Assembly (NCBI RefSeq): GCF_007713465.1
Contig: NZ_VMSG01000002.1
Location: 310,001-374,000, forward strand
DNA length: 64,000 nt
Direction: 5' to 3'
Source of the DNA: Pseudomonas sp. H3(2019)
GTDB lineage: Bacteria > Pseudomonadota > Gammaproteobacteria > Pseudomonadales > Pseudomonadaceae
Shown: positions 8,240 through 16,518 of the stretch, piece by piece
How the letters are laid out: every line of letters begins with the position of its first letter
Numbering within the stretch: the stretch's first letter is position 1
Translations under genes and position numbers: made by a program
Notes under the pieces: generated by a model
Told to the model about the DNA's origin: nothing
Databases searched by the model: none
The model's input: the letters and a program-made list of their open reading frames with translations, nothing else

Positions 8240-8917
8240 TCAGTTCTGAGTCAAGTATTCTTCAATTCGCTTTTTATTGATAACCAGGAAACAATCCGGG
8301 CAATCCTCCAAAATTCCTTGCTGCATAAAGCTATTCATAAAATACCCTACACGAGATCGCGTCGTCCCAATCAACTCCGACAGGTCCTGCAGTGATATTT
8401 TTTCATGAATTTTTATTCTGTCATTTTCACAGCACCCGAGCATCAATGAGAGCCGCAATAATGTGCTCGCTAATCGCTTCTCACTATTGCAGACAACAAA
8501 ATCGGCAATCACATTCTGATACTCAAGCATTTTATTTGACATGCATTTAGCAAAGGAAAGATACAGTCCTTTTGATTGTAAACTATTGAATAACCTAGAG
8601 ATTTTTATCCGCCTAACGATGCAGGAGCTCAACGCTGTGGCGGTCTCTGGAATGAGCCGGCCCGAAAGACCGCTCTCACCAAAAACGCCCCCTCTGGAAT
8701 AAATGCCAAGATTACAGCCCCGCCCATCCTGCATTTGCATTGAAACCTTCACCTGCCCGCTCTCTATGAAATAAATGTACCCTCCCGCCCCGCCCACATA
8801 TATGTTCTGCCTTTTTGCAAACGAGACCGGATAAAACGATTCATCGCCATTCCTAAAAATATTAATCAGTTGAGGGCAAATACCACCTGCCTCAATAGAT
8901 TCTTCATAATTTTCCAT
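8240..8917 (-). CDS. Crp/Fnr-family transcriptional regulator
   Basis: A 225-residue regulator. Residues 20-130 form a cyclic-nucleotide-binding-type beta roll (GGYIYFIESGQVKVSM, GGVFGESGLSG), and residues 165-220 a winged HTH with recognition segment LSELIGTTRSRVGYFMNSF. The usual cAMP-contact pattern of Crp is only partly present, and there is no Fnr N-terminal Cys cluster, so the ligand is unknown. The frame opens at a TTG (8935); the ATG at 8917 with GAGA upstream is preferred. Codon use is AT-rich compared with the core genes to the right, consistent with acquisition. It precedes the adenylation-domain gene by 18 bases and is the only regulator in the island part of the window, so it may control the cluster (inference). 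Confidence 0.85.
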   Translation of the reverse strand: MENYEESIEAGGICPQLINIFRNGDESFYPVSFAKRQNIYVGGAGGYIYFIESGQVKVSMQMQDGRGCNLGIYSRGGVFGESGLSGRLIPETATALSSCIVRRIKISRLFNSLQSKGLYLSFAKCMSNKMLEYQNVIADFVVCNSEKRLASTLLRLSLMLGCCENDRIKIHEKISLQDLSELIGTTRSRVGYFMNSFMQQGILEDCPDCFLVINKKRIEEYLTQN

Positions 8918-9474
8918 TGGCCATTTCTCTAGCAACGATAAGCGCGAGTCAGTTCGTCCAGGACATACTCCCGGACAACCTATTTTCTTCAGGAACTCAG
9001 ATCTGCTAACAAAACCTTAACCGACCACGTGTGGCCGCTGGCCTGCAATGCATGGCATTATTCAGAAAATTTATTTTGTTAACTTCTCGACGTCCTTTCT
9101 GCGTAAACGCACAAGGAATTGCTGCTAGCGGCTGGCTGAAGACTAGAAAGTTATGAACTCTACTTCGAGCAATCAAAATCGTATGGGGAACACTGGCAGT
9201 GCCAAACTGCGTGGCAAACGAATGTGCAATAGGTGAGTTTTCCATAGCCAATAGGCTACGCAAATGTGAGCTCCATGTTCTCATTATAGTCATCCATGTC
9301 ACGAATGGTTAGATTGGGGGTCTATAACCACGACCATTCAAGAGCAGGCTGATGGAATTCCCTCTCATCTCCGGCTCTTGTCACTACAATACAGCTGAGG
9401 TTTTTCGTCCTTGCTGTTGCCGACATTATTAGTCTATGCGCAACAAAAATCCACATGCAGGATGCGCTCATCCA
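8918..9474. other. AT-rich intergenic stretch without a recognisable gene
   Basis: About 550 bases between the Crp-type regulator and the IS630 relic. It probably holds the regulator promoter near 8930-9020. ORFs here (for example 9006-9302 on the minus strand) have no recognisable domain and no convincing ribosome binding site. I see no clean terminal inverted repeats. It reads as decayed island DNA. Confidence 0.45.
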
Positions 9475-9770
9475 TTAATTTATTTTTATCACGCTCAGCT
9501 TCTCCTTATGCACCGAGCTAATGATGGACTCAGCCGTTTTATTCCACTTGAACGGCTTGGCCGAATGCTCATTGTGAGCCTCGATAAATTGGCGGATAGC
9601 CGCCTTCAGGTCGGCGACGCTGGTGAACGCATCCCGGTACAGCGCTCGTCTTTCCAGTACCAGCCTTCCACACGTTCAGCCAAGACGCACCGGTCGGTGT
9701 GGAGTGCAATTTGAAACGCGGATGCTTTTCCAGCCACTGCTTGATTGCAGCCTGTTGGCGCTGATTGAAA
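9475..9770 (-). pseudogene. IS630-family transposase remnant, frameshifted C-terminal part
   Basis: Translated on the minus strand, three frames together give the end of an IS630-type DDE transposase. The first is AAIKQWLEKHPRFKLHSTP then TGASWLN (to about 9674), the second is VEGWYWKDER, and the third is ALYRDAFTSVADLKAAIRQF followed by IEAHNEHSAKPFKWNKTAE, ending at TAA 9477-9475. At least two frameshifts separate the blocks, and the N-terminal half, including the first catalytic aspartates, is missing. It is therefore inactive. Its position between the cluster and the integrase stub fits island decay. Exact ends of the original element cannot be seen. Confidence 0.8.
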
Positions 9771-9820
9771 ACTGATCCAGGGCGGATTGCTGATTTTTGC
9801 ATCAGCAATTGAGGATAAGC

Positions 9821-9955
9821 TTAGCAGCAGTGTCCCGGTTGAAGACGCATCAGGCCCCACCCATGTAGGCATACGGCGAGGCCGTTGTAGTCAGGGAGGG
9901 TGTAGTCCTTGGCACGGGGTTTGGCGTGCCGGACTGCGGTATTCGTAAGCGCCAC
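9821..9955 (-). pseudogene. Phage-type tyrosine integrase, N-terminal stub
   Basis: From a GTG at 9955 (GGAG 6 bases upstream) the frame reads ALTNTAVRHAKPRAKDYTLP then DYNGLAVCL. This is the typical opening of P4/DUF4102-type integrases that insert at tRNA 3' ends. Similarity stops after about 30 residues and the frame ends at 9821; the catalytic domain is absent. The stub starts about 220 bases beyond the 3' end of tRNA-Gly and points away from it in the same direction as the tRNA, the standard layout of an integrated island. It marks the right end of an island whose integrase has been deleted. Confidence 0.75.
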
Positions 9956-10138
9956 CGTACAATCTCCGTCTCGTTTGGATGGCGGAGGTTTGTACGGTTT
10001 GCGATGAGACTGGCACCACAAAAAACCGATCTGCCGAGCACGGGATTGATGCACTGGAAAATGTGCCCATTAGGGCTGGATCTGAGTGTTTTCAGGGAGG
10101 GCGCGGCAAAAGCCAAAGAAGGACTTTTCTCTGGACGA

Positions 10139-10172
10139 AAAAAATGGACCTCTTTTCAGAGATCCATTTTTT
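10139..10172 (-). terminator. Rho-independent terminator after tRNA-Gly
   Basis: An inverted repeat AAAAAATGGA / TCCATTTTTT (10139-10148 with 10163-10172), extended inward by CTCT/AGAG past one mismatch. On the minus strand it ends in a T run, 7 bases beyond the tRNA CCA end. It likely ends the transcript from gacA-uvrC-pgsA-tRNA or from the tRNA alone. Confidence 0.75.
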
Positions 10173-10178
10173 AATGCT

Positions 10179-10254
<76 letters not shown>

Positions 10255-10317
10255 GTCTTGGTGTGGCGCATTTTATAGAATTTAGAAGTCTCGTCAACCC
10301 CTTGATTCAAAAAAGTT

Positions 10318-10878
10318 TTATTTTTTTTCTACATCGGTTTTCAGGTGCGGCCAGGCAGCACGCAGATATTGCACCATGGACCACAACGTCAGGCCTGCGG
10401 AGACCATCAGCAAGGTATAACCCACCAGAACCCAAAAGCTGAAGTCCGACGGATTGGCCAGCAGGATCACCAGCGCCAGCATCTGCGCAGCGGTTTTCCA
10501 TTTGCCCAGGTTCGAGACGGCAACATGTGCACGCGCGCCCAGTTCGGCCATCCACTCCCGGAGAGCGGAAACGACGATTTCACGACCGATGATGACCGCT
10601 GCCGGCAATGTCAGCCACACGTTGCCGTGCTCTTGCACCAGCAACACCAGCGCCACTGCGACCATCAGTTTATCGGCTACCGGATCGAGAAATGCCCCGA
10701 ACGGTGTGCTTTGTTCCAGGCGGCGGGCCAAATAGCCATCCAGCCAGTCGGTAGCCGCAGCGAACGCGAAGACCGAGGCAGACGCCAGGTAGCTCCATTG
10801 GTACGGCAGGTAAAACAGCAAAATGAAGATCGGGATAAGTAGAACGCGTAGAACGGTGATCAGGTTAGGGATATTCAT
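10318..10878 (-). CDS. pgsA: CDP-diacylglycerol-glycerol-3-phosphate 3-phosphatidyltransferase
   Basis: Makes phosphatidylglycerol phosphate from CDP-diacylglycerol and glycerol-3-phosphate at the inner membrane. The 186-residue protein has several membrane segments and the CDP-alcohol phosphotransferase signature [18 protein letters not shown] then FLDPVADKL (about residues 60-90), with the catalytic aspartates. ATG at 10878 ([11 protein letters not shown]) is the conserved start; a GTG two codons upstream is less likely. It follows uvrC by 33 bases, in the usual pseudomonad order gacA-uvrC-pgsA-tRNA-Gly. The stop lies in a T/A-rich run. Confidence 0.97.
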   Translation of the reverse strand: MNIPNLITVLRVLLIPIFILLFYLPYQWSYLASASVFAFAAATDWLDGYLARRLEQSTPFGAFLDPVADKLMVAVALVLLVQEHGNVWLTLPAAVIIGREIVVSALREWMAELGARAHVAVSNLGKWKTAAQMLALVILLANPSDFSFWVLVGYTLLMVSAGLTLWSMVQYLRAAWPHLKTDVEKK

Positions 10879-10911
10879 CGGCACAACTGGCTACGAGGTG
10901 AGTTAGGCATT

Positions 10912-12735
10912 CTACTCGCTGTGCAGGTTTGCATAAATCAACTCAGCGAGCTTTTTACTGATCCCCGGTGCTTTGGCGATCTCTTCGATGCTTGCACGAG
11001 ACAGCTCCTGCAATCCACCAAAATGTTTCAACAGGTCACGCCGCCGCGTCGGCCCTACCCCGGCAACGCCTTCAAGCGTTGAAGTGCGGCGGGTTTTGCC
11101 ACGTCGCGCGCGGTGACCGGTAATGGCAAAACGGTGGGCCTCATCGCGGATCTGCTGGATCAAGTGCAGCGCCGGAGAATCCCCGCGCAAGGTGAACTCA
11201 TGGGCGGCGTCATTAAGATAAAGCGTTTCAAACCCGGCCTTGCGCGTTGCACCCTTGGCCACGCCCAGAAGAATCAGGTCAGGCACGGCCAATTCGTTGA
11301 GCACATCACGCGCCATGGACAACTGCCCTTTGCCGCCGTCCACCAGCAGGATGTCCGGCAGCTTACCCTCGCCGTCCTTCAACTTGCTGAAGCGTCGAGT
11401 CAGCGCCTGATGCATCGCCGCGTAGTCATCGCCCGGCGTGACTCCTTCGATGTTGTAGCGACGGTAGTCGGACTTCAGCGGCCCTTCCGGGCCGAACACC
11501 ACGCAAGACGCCACCGTCGCTTCGCCGCTCGAGTGACTGATGTCATAGCATTCCAGTCGTTGTGGCGGCTCATCCAGGTCAAGCACTTGCGCCAAGGCTT
11601 CAAACCGCGCGGCAACGTGCTGACGGTTGGCCAGGCGCGCCCCGAGCGCCTGCTCGGCATTGGTCACGGCCAGTTGCTGCCAGCGTGCTCGCGTGCCCCG
11701 AACCCGATGACTGATGATCAACTCGCGACCGCGTAGCTCTTCAATGGCCGCGATCAGGGTCGGAAAGTCTTCGTGGACCACATTGACGATCAACTCGCTC
11801 GGCAAGTCGCGTTCGGGACTGCTGATGAAGTACTGGCCAAGAAACGCCGCCATCACCTCGGCAACATCCTCTTCAATACCCACCTGCGGGAAAAAGTTCT
11901 TGCTGCCCAGCACCCGTCCGCCACGCACACTGATCAGATGAACACAGGCACCGCCCGGGTTGATGAACGCCGCGATGACATCGACATCTCCCGTTCCGCC
12001 TTCCATGCTCTGTTGATCCTGCACCCGGCGCAGCAGGGAAATCTGATCCCGCAGCTCGGCCGCCCGCTCGAAATCGAGGGTACTCGCCGCCTGCTCCATG
12101 CCTGCGGACAGCTCGTCTGTCAGCGCATTGCTGCGACCTTCGAGGAACATCACCGAGTGACGCACATCCTCGGCGTAGACCTGCGGTTCGACCAGGCCGA
12201 CGCAGGGCGCCTTGCACCGTTTGATCTGGTACTGCAAGCACGGTCGCGTGCGGTTCTTGTAGTAGCTGTCTTCGCACTGACGAACAAAAAAGGTCTTTTG
12301 CAGCAGGCTCAGGCTTTCACGAATCGCACCGGCACTCGGGTAAGGACCGAAGTACTTGCCCTTCAGCTTTTTCGCACCGCGATGGATGCTCAGACGTGGA
12401 AAATCACCATCCGAAAGAAACACATACGGATAGGACTTGTCGTCTCGCAGGAGGATATTGTAAGGCGGCCGCCACTCCTTGATCAGCGTCTGCTCAAGCA
12501 GCAGCGCTTCGGTTTCGTTGGCGGTGATGGTGGTTTCAATTTGGGCGATTCGGCCAACCAATGCTGCCGTTTTGGGTGCCAGGCCGGTCTTGCGGAAATA
12601 ACTCGCCAGACGTTTCTTCAGGTTCTTGGCTTTGCCCACGTACAGCAGGCGCGCATCGCTGTCGAACATGCGATACACACCGGGGCGCCCACTGACGGTC
12701 GAAAGAAAGGCGCTTGGATCAAACGGGTCGGTCAT
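10912..12735 (-). CDS. uvrC: Excinuclease ABC subunit C
   Basis: The nuclease subunit of UvrABC nucleotide excision repair, which makes both incisions. The 607 residues are full length. They contain a GIY-YIG domain ([20 protein letters not shown] at about residues 19-38), a UVR motif near 200-235, the RNase H-like domain with [20 protein letters not shown] near 400, and C-terminal helix-hairpin-helix motifs ([20 protein letters not shown]). It starts 2 bases after the gacA stop, so the two are co-transcribed, as in other gammaproteobacteria (uvrY-uvrC). Confidence 0.98.
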   Translation of the reverse strand: MTDPFDPSAFLSTVSGRPGVYRMFDSDARLLYVGKAKNLKKRLASYFRKTGLAPKTAALVGRIAQIETTITANETEALLLEQTLIKEWRPPYNILLRDDKSYPYVFLSDGDFPRLSIHRGAKKLKGKYFGPYPSAGAIRESLSLLQKTFFVRQCEDSYYKNRTRPCLQYQIKRCKAPCVGLVEPQVYAEDVRHSVMFLEGRSNALTDELSAGMEQAASTLDFERAAELRDQISLLRRVQDQQSMEGGTGDVDVIAAFINPGGACVHLISVRGGRVLGSKNFFPQVGIEEDVAEVMAAFLGQYFISSPERDLPSELIVNVVHEDFPTLIAAIEELRGRELIISHRVRGTRARWQQLAVTNAEQALGARLANRQHVAARFEALAQVLDLDEPPQRLECYDISHSSGEATVASCVVFGPEGPLKSDYRRYNIEGVTPGDDYAAMHQALTRRFSKLKDGEGKLPDILLVDGGKGQLSMARDVLNELAVPDLILLGVAKGATRKAGFETLYLNDAAHEFTLRGDSPALHLIQQIRDEAHRFAITGHRARRGKTRRTSTLEGVAGVGPTRRRDLLKHFGGLQELSRASIEEIAKAPGISKKLAELIYANLHSE

Positions 12736-12737
12736 TG

Positions 12738-13379
12738 TCAGAGGCTGGCATCGACCATGCCGTGACGAACCGCCAACAGCGTCAACTCAACATCGCTGCT
12801 GATCGAAAGCTTCTCGAAAATGCGGTAACGGTAGGTGTTCACGGTTTTTGGCGACAGGCATAGTTTGTCGGAAATGATCTGGACCTTCTGGCAGCCGACA
12901 ATCATCAGCGCGATCTGGATCTCCCGCTCTGACAGTGCGTCGAAAGGCGAATCATTGCTCGGCTGGAACGATTTTATCGCCAACTGCTGGGCAATTTGCG
13001 GACTGATATAACGCTGTCCGGCAAATACCTGGCGAATCGCCTGCACCATTTCATTAAGCCCTGCGCCCTTGGTCAGATAGCCGGCGGCACCTGCCTGTAA
13101 CAGTCGGGTAGGAAACGGATCTTCCTCGCACACGGTTACGGCGACGACTTTGATGTCCGGGTGGCTGCGCAACAACTTGCGCGTAGCTTCAAGACCGCCG
13201 ATCCCGGGCATCTTGACGTCCATCAGCACCACATCCGGTTTCAACTCACGCGCTTTAAGCAGGGATTCCTCCCCCGACTCAGCCTGGCCGACTACTTGCA
13301 GACCATCGATGTCAGCCAACATTCGTGTAATACCTGTACGAACGAGATCATGGTCATCGACTACTAGCACCCTAATCAA
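12738..13379 (-). CDS. gacA: Response regulator GacA (UvrY/SirA orthologue), TTG start
   Basis: The response regulator of the GacS/GacA system, which turns on RsmX/Y/Z small RNAs and thereby secondary metabolism and exoproducts. The 213 residues begin [20 protein letters not shown], have phosphorylatable Asp54 in [10 protein letters not shown], and end in a LuxR-type HTH ([34 protein letters not shown]). The frame extends upstream to 13427, but the conserved protein starts exactly at a TTG codon at 13379. A TTG start is known for P. fluorescens gacA and gives the standard 213-residue length. uvrC follows 2 bases later. GacA would be expected to influence the polyketide-type genes next door (known regulon behaviour, not visible here). 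Confidence 0.96.
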   Translation of the reverse strand: MIRVLVVDDHDLVRTGITRMLADIDGLQVVGQAESGEESLLKARELKPDVVLMDVKMPGIGGLEATRKLLRSHPDIKVVAVTVCEEDPFPTRLLQAGAAGYLTKGAGLNEMVQAIRQVFAGQRYISPQIAQQLAIKSFQPSNDSPFDALSEREIQIALMIVGCQKVQIISDKLCLSPKTVNTYRYRIFEKLSISSDVELTLLAVRHGMVDASL

Positions 13380-13514
13380 GCAGACACCTCGCGATATGGT
13401 CTTATTGGTTGCCGAACACCTTAGCAAAAAGCATCCGGCAGACCTAGCAGCAAGCGCTATATAAAAAGTTTCAATTCGTCTTGAATGGCTTGAGCTACAC
13501 GCTTTGCAGACGTT

Positions 13515-13949
13515 TCAGCGCAGACATTTACGCTCCATCCTCAGGAAACAGTCGTCCTGCCCGACAATCTGCAAGCCCATGCGCTGATAAAGCGCTTGCG
13601 CGGGATTGTCCTTGAACACCGTCAAACGCAACGCCGGACGTCGCTCTGCACAGGCTTTCGAATACACTTGCTCGAGGGTCCAGGTGCCAATGCCCTGACC
13701 GCGAGAGGCCTCGACCACATGCAATTCGCGAATGTACAGGGCCTTAGAGTCGCAGCTCAGGCTGGTAAAACCCAGCACCGATGCATTTTGGCAAATAAGC
13801 CAGTTTTCCCGGCCCGCCCAGGACACATCGAAAGCCTCGTCGATCCACGGCAGGTCATGCCGAATGTAGTAGCCAAGCATGGTTTGGCAAGTCAACGCTC
13901 GCGCAAACGGCAAGTGTTCCGCCGACGCCAGCCGCAGCTCAAAATCCAT
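13515..13949 (-). CDS. GNAT-family N-acetyltransferase
   Basis: A 144-residue GNAT-fold acetyltransferase. The acetyl-CoA pyrophosphate loop is visible as VVEASRGQGIGTWTLEQV (about residues 78-95), followed by ALYQRMGLQIVG, the usual beta-alpha-beta ending. The substrate is unknown. It lies upstream of gacA on the same strand but separated by 135 bases that should contain the gacA promoter. It follows the nitrilase-family gene by 9 bases, so it is probably co-transcribed with that gene. Confidence 0.85.
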   Translation of the reverse strand: MDFELRLASAEHLPFARALTCQTMLGYYIRHDLPWIDEAFDVSWAGRENWLICQNASVLGFTSLSCDSKALYIRELHVVEASRGQGIGTWTLEQVYSKACAERRPALRLTVFKDNPAQALYQRMGLQIVGQDDCFLRMERKCLR

Positions 13950-13958
13950 CTGCCCTCC

Positions 13959-14717
13959 TCATACACTGGCCACGGGCACGACCTCGCCACTCCACTCACC
14001 GGAATTTCGACGGGCAATCACCAGTAAATCCCCGGTTCCCGGAGCAGCTGTGATCAGCGAACCGTCCGACGCCCAGATTGCGCTACGCCCTGCCGACTCC
14101 CAGCCGCCCGTCGCACCGCCATGATTGGCCATTAGCACCACCATCAAGTGCTTGCTGGCATAACCCTGCAGCAATGCGGTGTCCGGGGCATAGCCACCTT
14201 CGGTAATCAGCACGCCGGCGGCGTAGAAGTTTGCCCCCTTATCGGCGGCCGCAGCGGCATGACTGGCATGCGAAAAGTCCGCGCACACCGCCAGCGCGAT
14301 CGTATCGTCACCCATCGTCAGCAGCGAACCGCCCGAACCCGGCGCAAACGCCGCCTCCTCGCCCGAATGCAGATGCTGCTTGCTGTAGACCCCCAGCGAA
14401 CCATCAGCAGCCAGTACCAGCGCACCAATCAGTACCGGCGCATCGGCCGACAGACGAATCGGCATTCCGACGACAGTGGTGACACCCAACTCTCGAGCCA
14501 AATCCCGCAGTGGCTGCAAGACCGCTGCATCCGGTGCGATCGCCAGTTCCGCCGCCAATCCGCGCTCATACCCTGTGAGTGATAACTCGGGGAACACCAA
14601 CAGTTGCACGCCCTGCCCGGCGGCGGCCTGGATGAAATGTTGATGCCGAGCAATATTGGCATGAAGGTCCCCGGCAACCGAGATCGATTGTGCGGCGGCG
14701 ATGGTCAGTGTCGTCAT
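13959..14717 (-). CDS. Carbon-nitrogen hydrolase (nitrilase superfamily amidase)
   Basis: A cytosolic amidohydrolase of 252 residues with the Glu-Lys-Cys catalytic layout. The Glu is in VFPELSLTGYE (about residue 44), the Lys in YSKQHLHSGEE (about 112) and the Cys in LAVCADFSHA (about 146). The frame opens at 14765, but ATG at 14717 (MTTLTIAAAQS) matches the family start. The substrate is unassigned; candidates include omega-amidase or N-carbamoyl-type substrates. It forms a short operon with the GNAT gene. Confidence 0.88.
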   Translation of the reverse strand: MTTLTIAAAQSISVAGDLHANIARHQHFIQAAAGQGVQLLVFPELSLTGYERGLAAELAIAPDAAVLQPLRDLARELGVTTVVGMPIRLSADAPVLIGALVLAADGSLGVYSKQHLHSGEEAAFAPGSGGSLLTMGDDTIALAVCADFSHASHAAAAADKGANFYAAGVLITEGGYAPDTALLQGYASKHLMVVLMANHGGATGGWESAGRSAIWASDGSLITAAPGTGDLLVIARRNSGEWSGEVVPVASV

Positions 14718-14877
14718 CTGCGTTGTCCTTGATGAGTGCCCGCAAGCAATCACGAAGTGTGGCACAAAGCTACGCTGGGCTTAAGCCATAGAAACTGACC
14801 TGCGAGCCGATAGTATTTACTGATTGAATCTGCACACCCGCCTCTAGTAAGCTCGGTGCATTCATCGGAGACAGACC

Positions 14878-15006
14878 ATGCCGCATACCCCTTCACAGCT
14901 TCGCATCGCCAGTGCCCCGCGCTCGGTTGCGGCTGCACGGGCAAATGGCGTCTGCGCACCGGTAAACTTTTATTTTGGGTATTGGTTTAGCCACTGGCGC
15001 GCCTGA
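14878..15006 (+). CDS. Leader peptide rich in aromatic codons, putative attenuator of DAHP synthase
   Basis: A 42-codon ORF that starts with ATG at 14878 (GGAGA about 8 bases upstream) and ends at TGA 15004-15006. Codons 31-40 read FYFGYWFSHW: three Phe, two Tyr and two Trp codons in ten. A strong Rho-independent terminator follows at 15058-15094, and the class I DAHP synthase begins at 15344. This is the classic arrangement for ribosome-mediated transcription attenuation, in which scarcity of charged aromatic tRNAs would stall the ribosome and favour read-through. A possible antiterminator pairing is GGGGT (15032-15036) with the ACCCC at the base of the terminator stem. The function is inferred from layout and codon content. 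Confidence 0.8.
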   Translation: MPHTPSQLRIASAPRSVAAARANGVCAPVNFYFGYWFSHWRA

Positions 15007-15057
15007 TACCCACACGGCGCCCACTACTCAAGGGGTCGCCTACCAGAGAATTCTCAA

Positions 15058-15094
15058 CCCCCGGTCGGCTTCCCGACCGGGGGTTTTGTTTTTT
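15058..15094 (+). terminator. Rho-independent terminator of the aromatic attenuator
   Basis: A perfect 11-base-pair stem CCCCCGGTCGG / CCGACCGGGGG with a CTTC loop, followed by TTTTGTTTTTT. It lies 52 bases after the leader-peptide stop and 250 bases before the DAHP synthase start, so most transcripts should stop here unless antitermination occurs. Confidence 0.9.
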
Positions 15095-15142
15095 CAGCCC
15101 CATACATTTTTAGCGACATCACTGACTTCAAGGAATCACGAC

Positions 15143-15295
15143 ATGAACTACGCCACTTATTACCGTTACGACAGTTTTTCCGCCTGGCGATTTACCAGCC
15201 TCCGCTCGGGACAGCCTGCCGCCTCCGATCGGTCACCCACAGGTGGCATGCACACACTCGAAGCCAACCCGGCCAATTGTCGAACACCCCAGTAG
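15143..15295 (+). CDS. Second small ORF, Tyr/Phe-rich N-terminus, between attenuator and DAHP synthase
   Basis: A 50-codon ORF with AAGGAA about 9 bases before ATG 15143. It opens NYATYYRYDSFSAWRF: four Tyr, two Phe and one Trp in the first 17 codons. The rest has no recognisable domain. It ends 48 bases before the DAHP synthase gene. The codon bias suggests a second sensing leader, although I see no second intrinsic terminator between it and the enzyme gene. It may act through Rho, RNA folding or translational coupling, or it may be a real small protein. Confidence 0.6.
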   Translation: MNYATYYRYDSFSAWRFTSLRSGQPAASDRSPTGGMHTLEANPANCRTPQ

Positions 15296-15343
15296 GGCCG
15301 AGCGCGCGGGACCGAACCCGCCGCCAGCCCAGGAAGCCCGAAT

Positions 15344-16435
15344 ATGAACTCGTCCATCTCTGCTTTGCCGCTGTCCACCTTGAGCCCGGCCAATGAAGCG
15401 CTGACCCGGCGTTTGCCCAGTTCGCTGCAACTCAAGCACCAATTGCCACTCACTCGCACACTGACCCAACAGGTCGCTGCACACCGTGAAGCGGTCCGCG
15501 CGATTCTCGACGGTGAAGACTCCCGTCTGCTGGTCGTCGTCGGCCCTTGTTCGATACACGATCCGCAATCCGCCCTCGAATACGCTGGCAAGCTCGCCCG
15601 GCTTGCGGCCGACGTCAGCGATGAAATGCTCGTGGTGATGCGTGCGTACATCGAAAAGCCTCGCACCACGGTGGGCTGGAAAGGCCTCGCCTACGATCCG
15701 CACCTGGATGGCAGCGACGACATGGTCGGTGGCCTGACCCTCTCCCGCGAATTGATGCGTGAAATGCTTCGCCTCGGTTTGCCGATCGCCACTGAACTGC
15801 TGCAACCCATGGCCGCCAGCTACTTCGATGATCTGTTGAGCTGGGTCGCCATCGGCGCACGCACCACCGAATCACAGATTCACCGTGAGATGGCCAGCGG
15901 CCTGAGCATGCCGGTCGGTTTCAAAAACGGCACCGATGGCGGTGTCGGCGTCGCCACTGATGCCATGCGCTCGGCAGCTCATCCGCATCGGCACTTCGGT
16001 GTCGACAGCCAGGGGCACCCGGCGATCATTCAGACTCAGGGCAACCCGGATACGCATCTGGTACTGCGCGGCGGGCATCGTGGGCCAAACTATGACGTCC
16101 AGAGCGTCGCGCACATACAGGCTGACTTGCAGAAGCTGAAGATCGCGTCGCGGATCATGGTCGATTGCAGTCACGCCAACAGCGGTAAAGACCCGCTACG
16201 CCAGCCTGCCGTATTCAACGAAGTACTTGAGCAACGCCTGAGCGGCAATCACTCGCTGATCGGCATGATGCTTGAAAGCCATTTGTTCGAGGGCTGCCAA
16301 CCGTTGAGCAAGACTCTGCGCTATGGGGTGTCGGTGACTGACGGCTGCCTGGGCTGGGAGGCGACCGAGCAGTTGCTGCACAACGCCAGCCTGAAACTGC
16401 GCGAGCCTGGCCACGAAACCAAAGTGAGCGTCTGA
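15344..16435 (+). CDS. 3-deoxy-7-phosphoheptulonate (DAHP) synthase, class I
   Basis: The first enzyme of the shikimate pathway, condensing phosphoenolpyruvate and erythrose-4-phosphate. The 363 residues are the AroF/AroG/AroH class: LLVVVGPCSIHDPQSALEYA near residue 63, LLQPMAASYFDDLLSWVAIG near 150, SMPVGFKNGTDGG near 188 and MVDCSHANSGKDP near 273. The last includes the metal-binding Cys-to-His region. Which aromatic amino acid inhibits it cannot be told safely, so no letter symbol is given. AGGAAG lies about 7 bases before the ATG. Expression is probably governed by the upstream leader and terminator. Confidence 0.96.
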   Translation: MNSSISALPLSTLSPANEALTRRLPSSLQLKHQLPLTRTLTQQVAAHREAVRAILDGEDSRLLVVVGPCSIHDPQSALEYAGKLARLAADVSDEMLVVMRAYIEKPRTTVGWKGLAYDPHLDGSDDMVGGLTLSRELMREMLRLGLPIATELLQPMAASYFDDLLSWVAIGARTTESQIHREMASGLSMPVGFKNGTDGGVGVATDAMRSAAHPHRHFGVDSQGHPAIIQTQGNPDTHLVLRGGHRGPNYDVQSVAHIQADLQKLKIASRIMVDCSHANSGKDPLRQPAVFNEVLEQRLSGNHSLIGMMLESHLFEGCQPLSKTLRYGVSVTDGCLGWEATEQLLHNASLKLREPGHETKVSV

Positions 16436-16469
16436 ACGTCCCTGCAACACGAGCGATCACCACCCTGCG

Positions 16470-16501
16470 CTGCCGCTCCCTGTGAGTATCTGGAGCGGCA
16501 G
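16470..16501. terminator. Hairpin between convergent DAHP synthase and repeat-protein genes
   Basis: The inverted repeat CTGCCGCTCC / GGAGCGGCAG with a 12-base loop lies between the two convergent stop codons. It lacks a clear T run, so it may be a weak bidirectional terminator or a mere RNA-end stabiliser. Confidence 0.4.
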
Positions 16502-16518
16502 CATGGCCCCGAGTCTGG

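Noticed and set aside
9006..9302. 98-codon minus-strand ORF between the Crp-type regulator and the IS630 relic
   Set aside because: No recognisable domain, no good ribosome site, and it lies in decayed AT-rich DNA.
10303..10317. A possible terminator directly after pgsA
   Set aside because: The region is A/T-rich but forms no stem; the clear terminator is after tRNA-Gly.
13380..13427. Upstream ATG start for gacA
   Set aside because: It would add 16 unconserved residues; the conserved protein begins at the TTG.
14975..15295. A 106-codon ORF covering the attenuator terminator and the second small ORF
   Set aside because: The in-frame ATG at 15143 has the ribosome site, and the upstream part crosses the terminator hairpin. 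Only the shorter ORF is kept.
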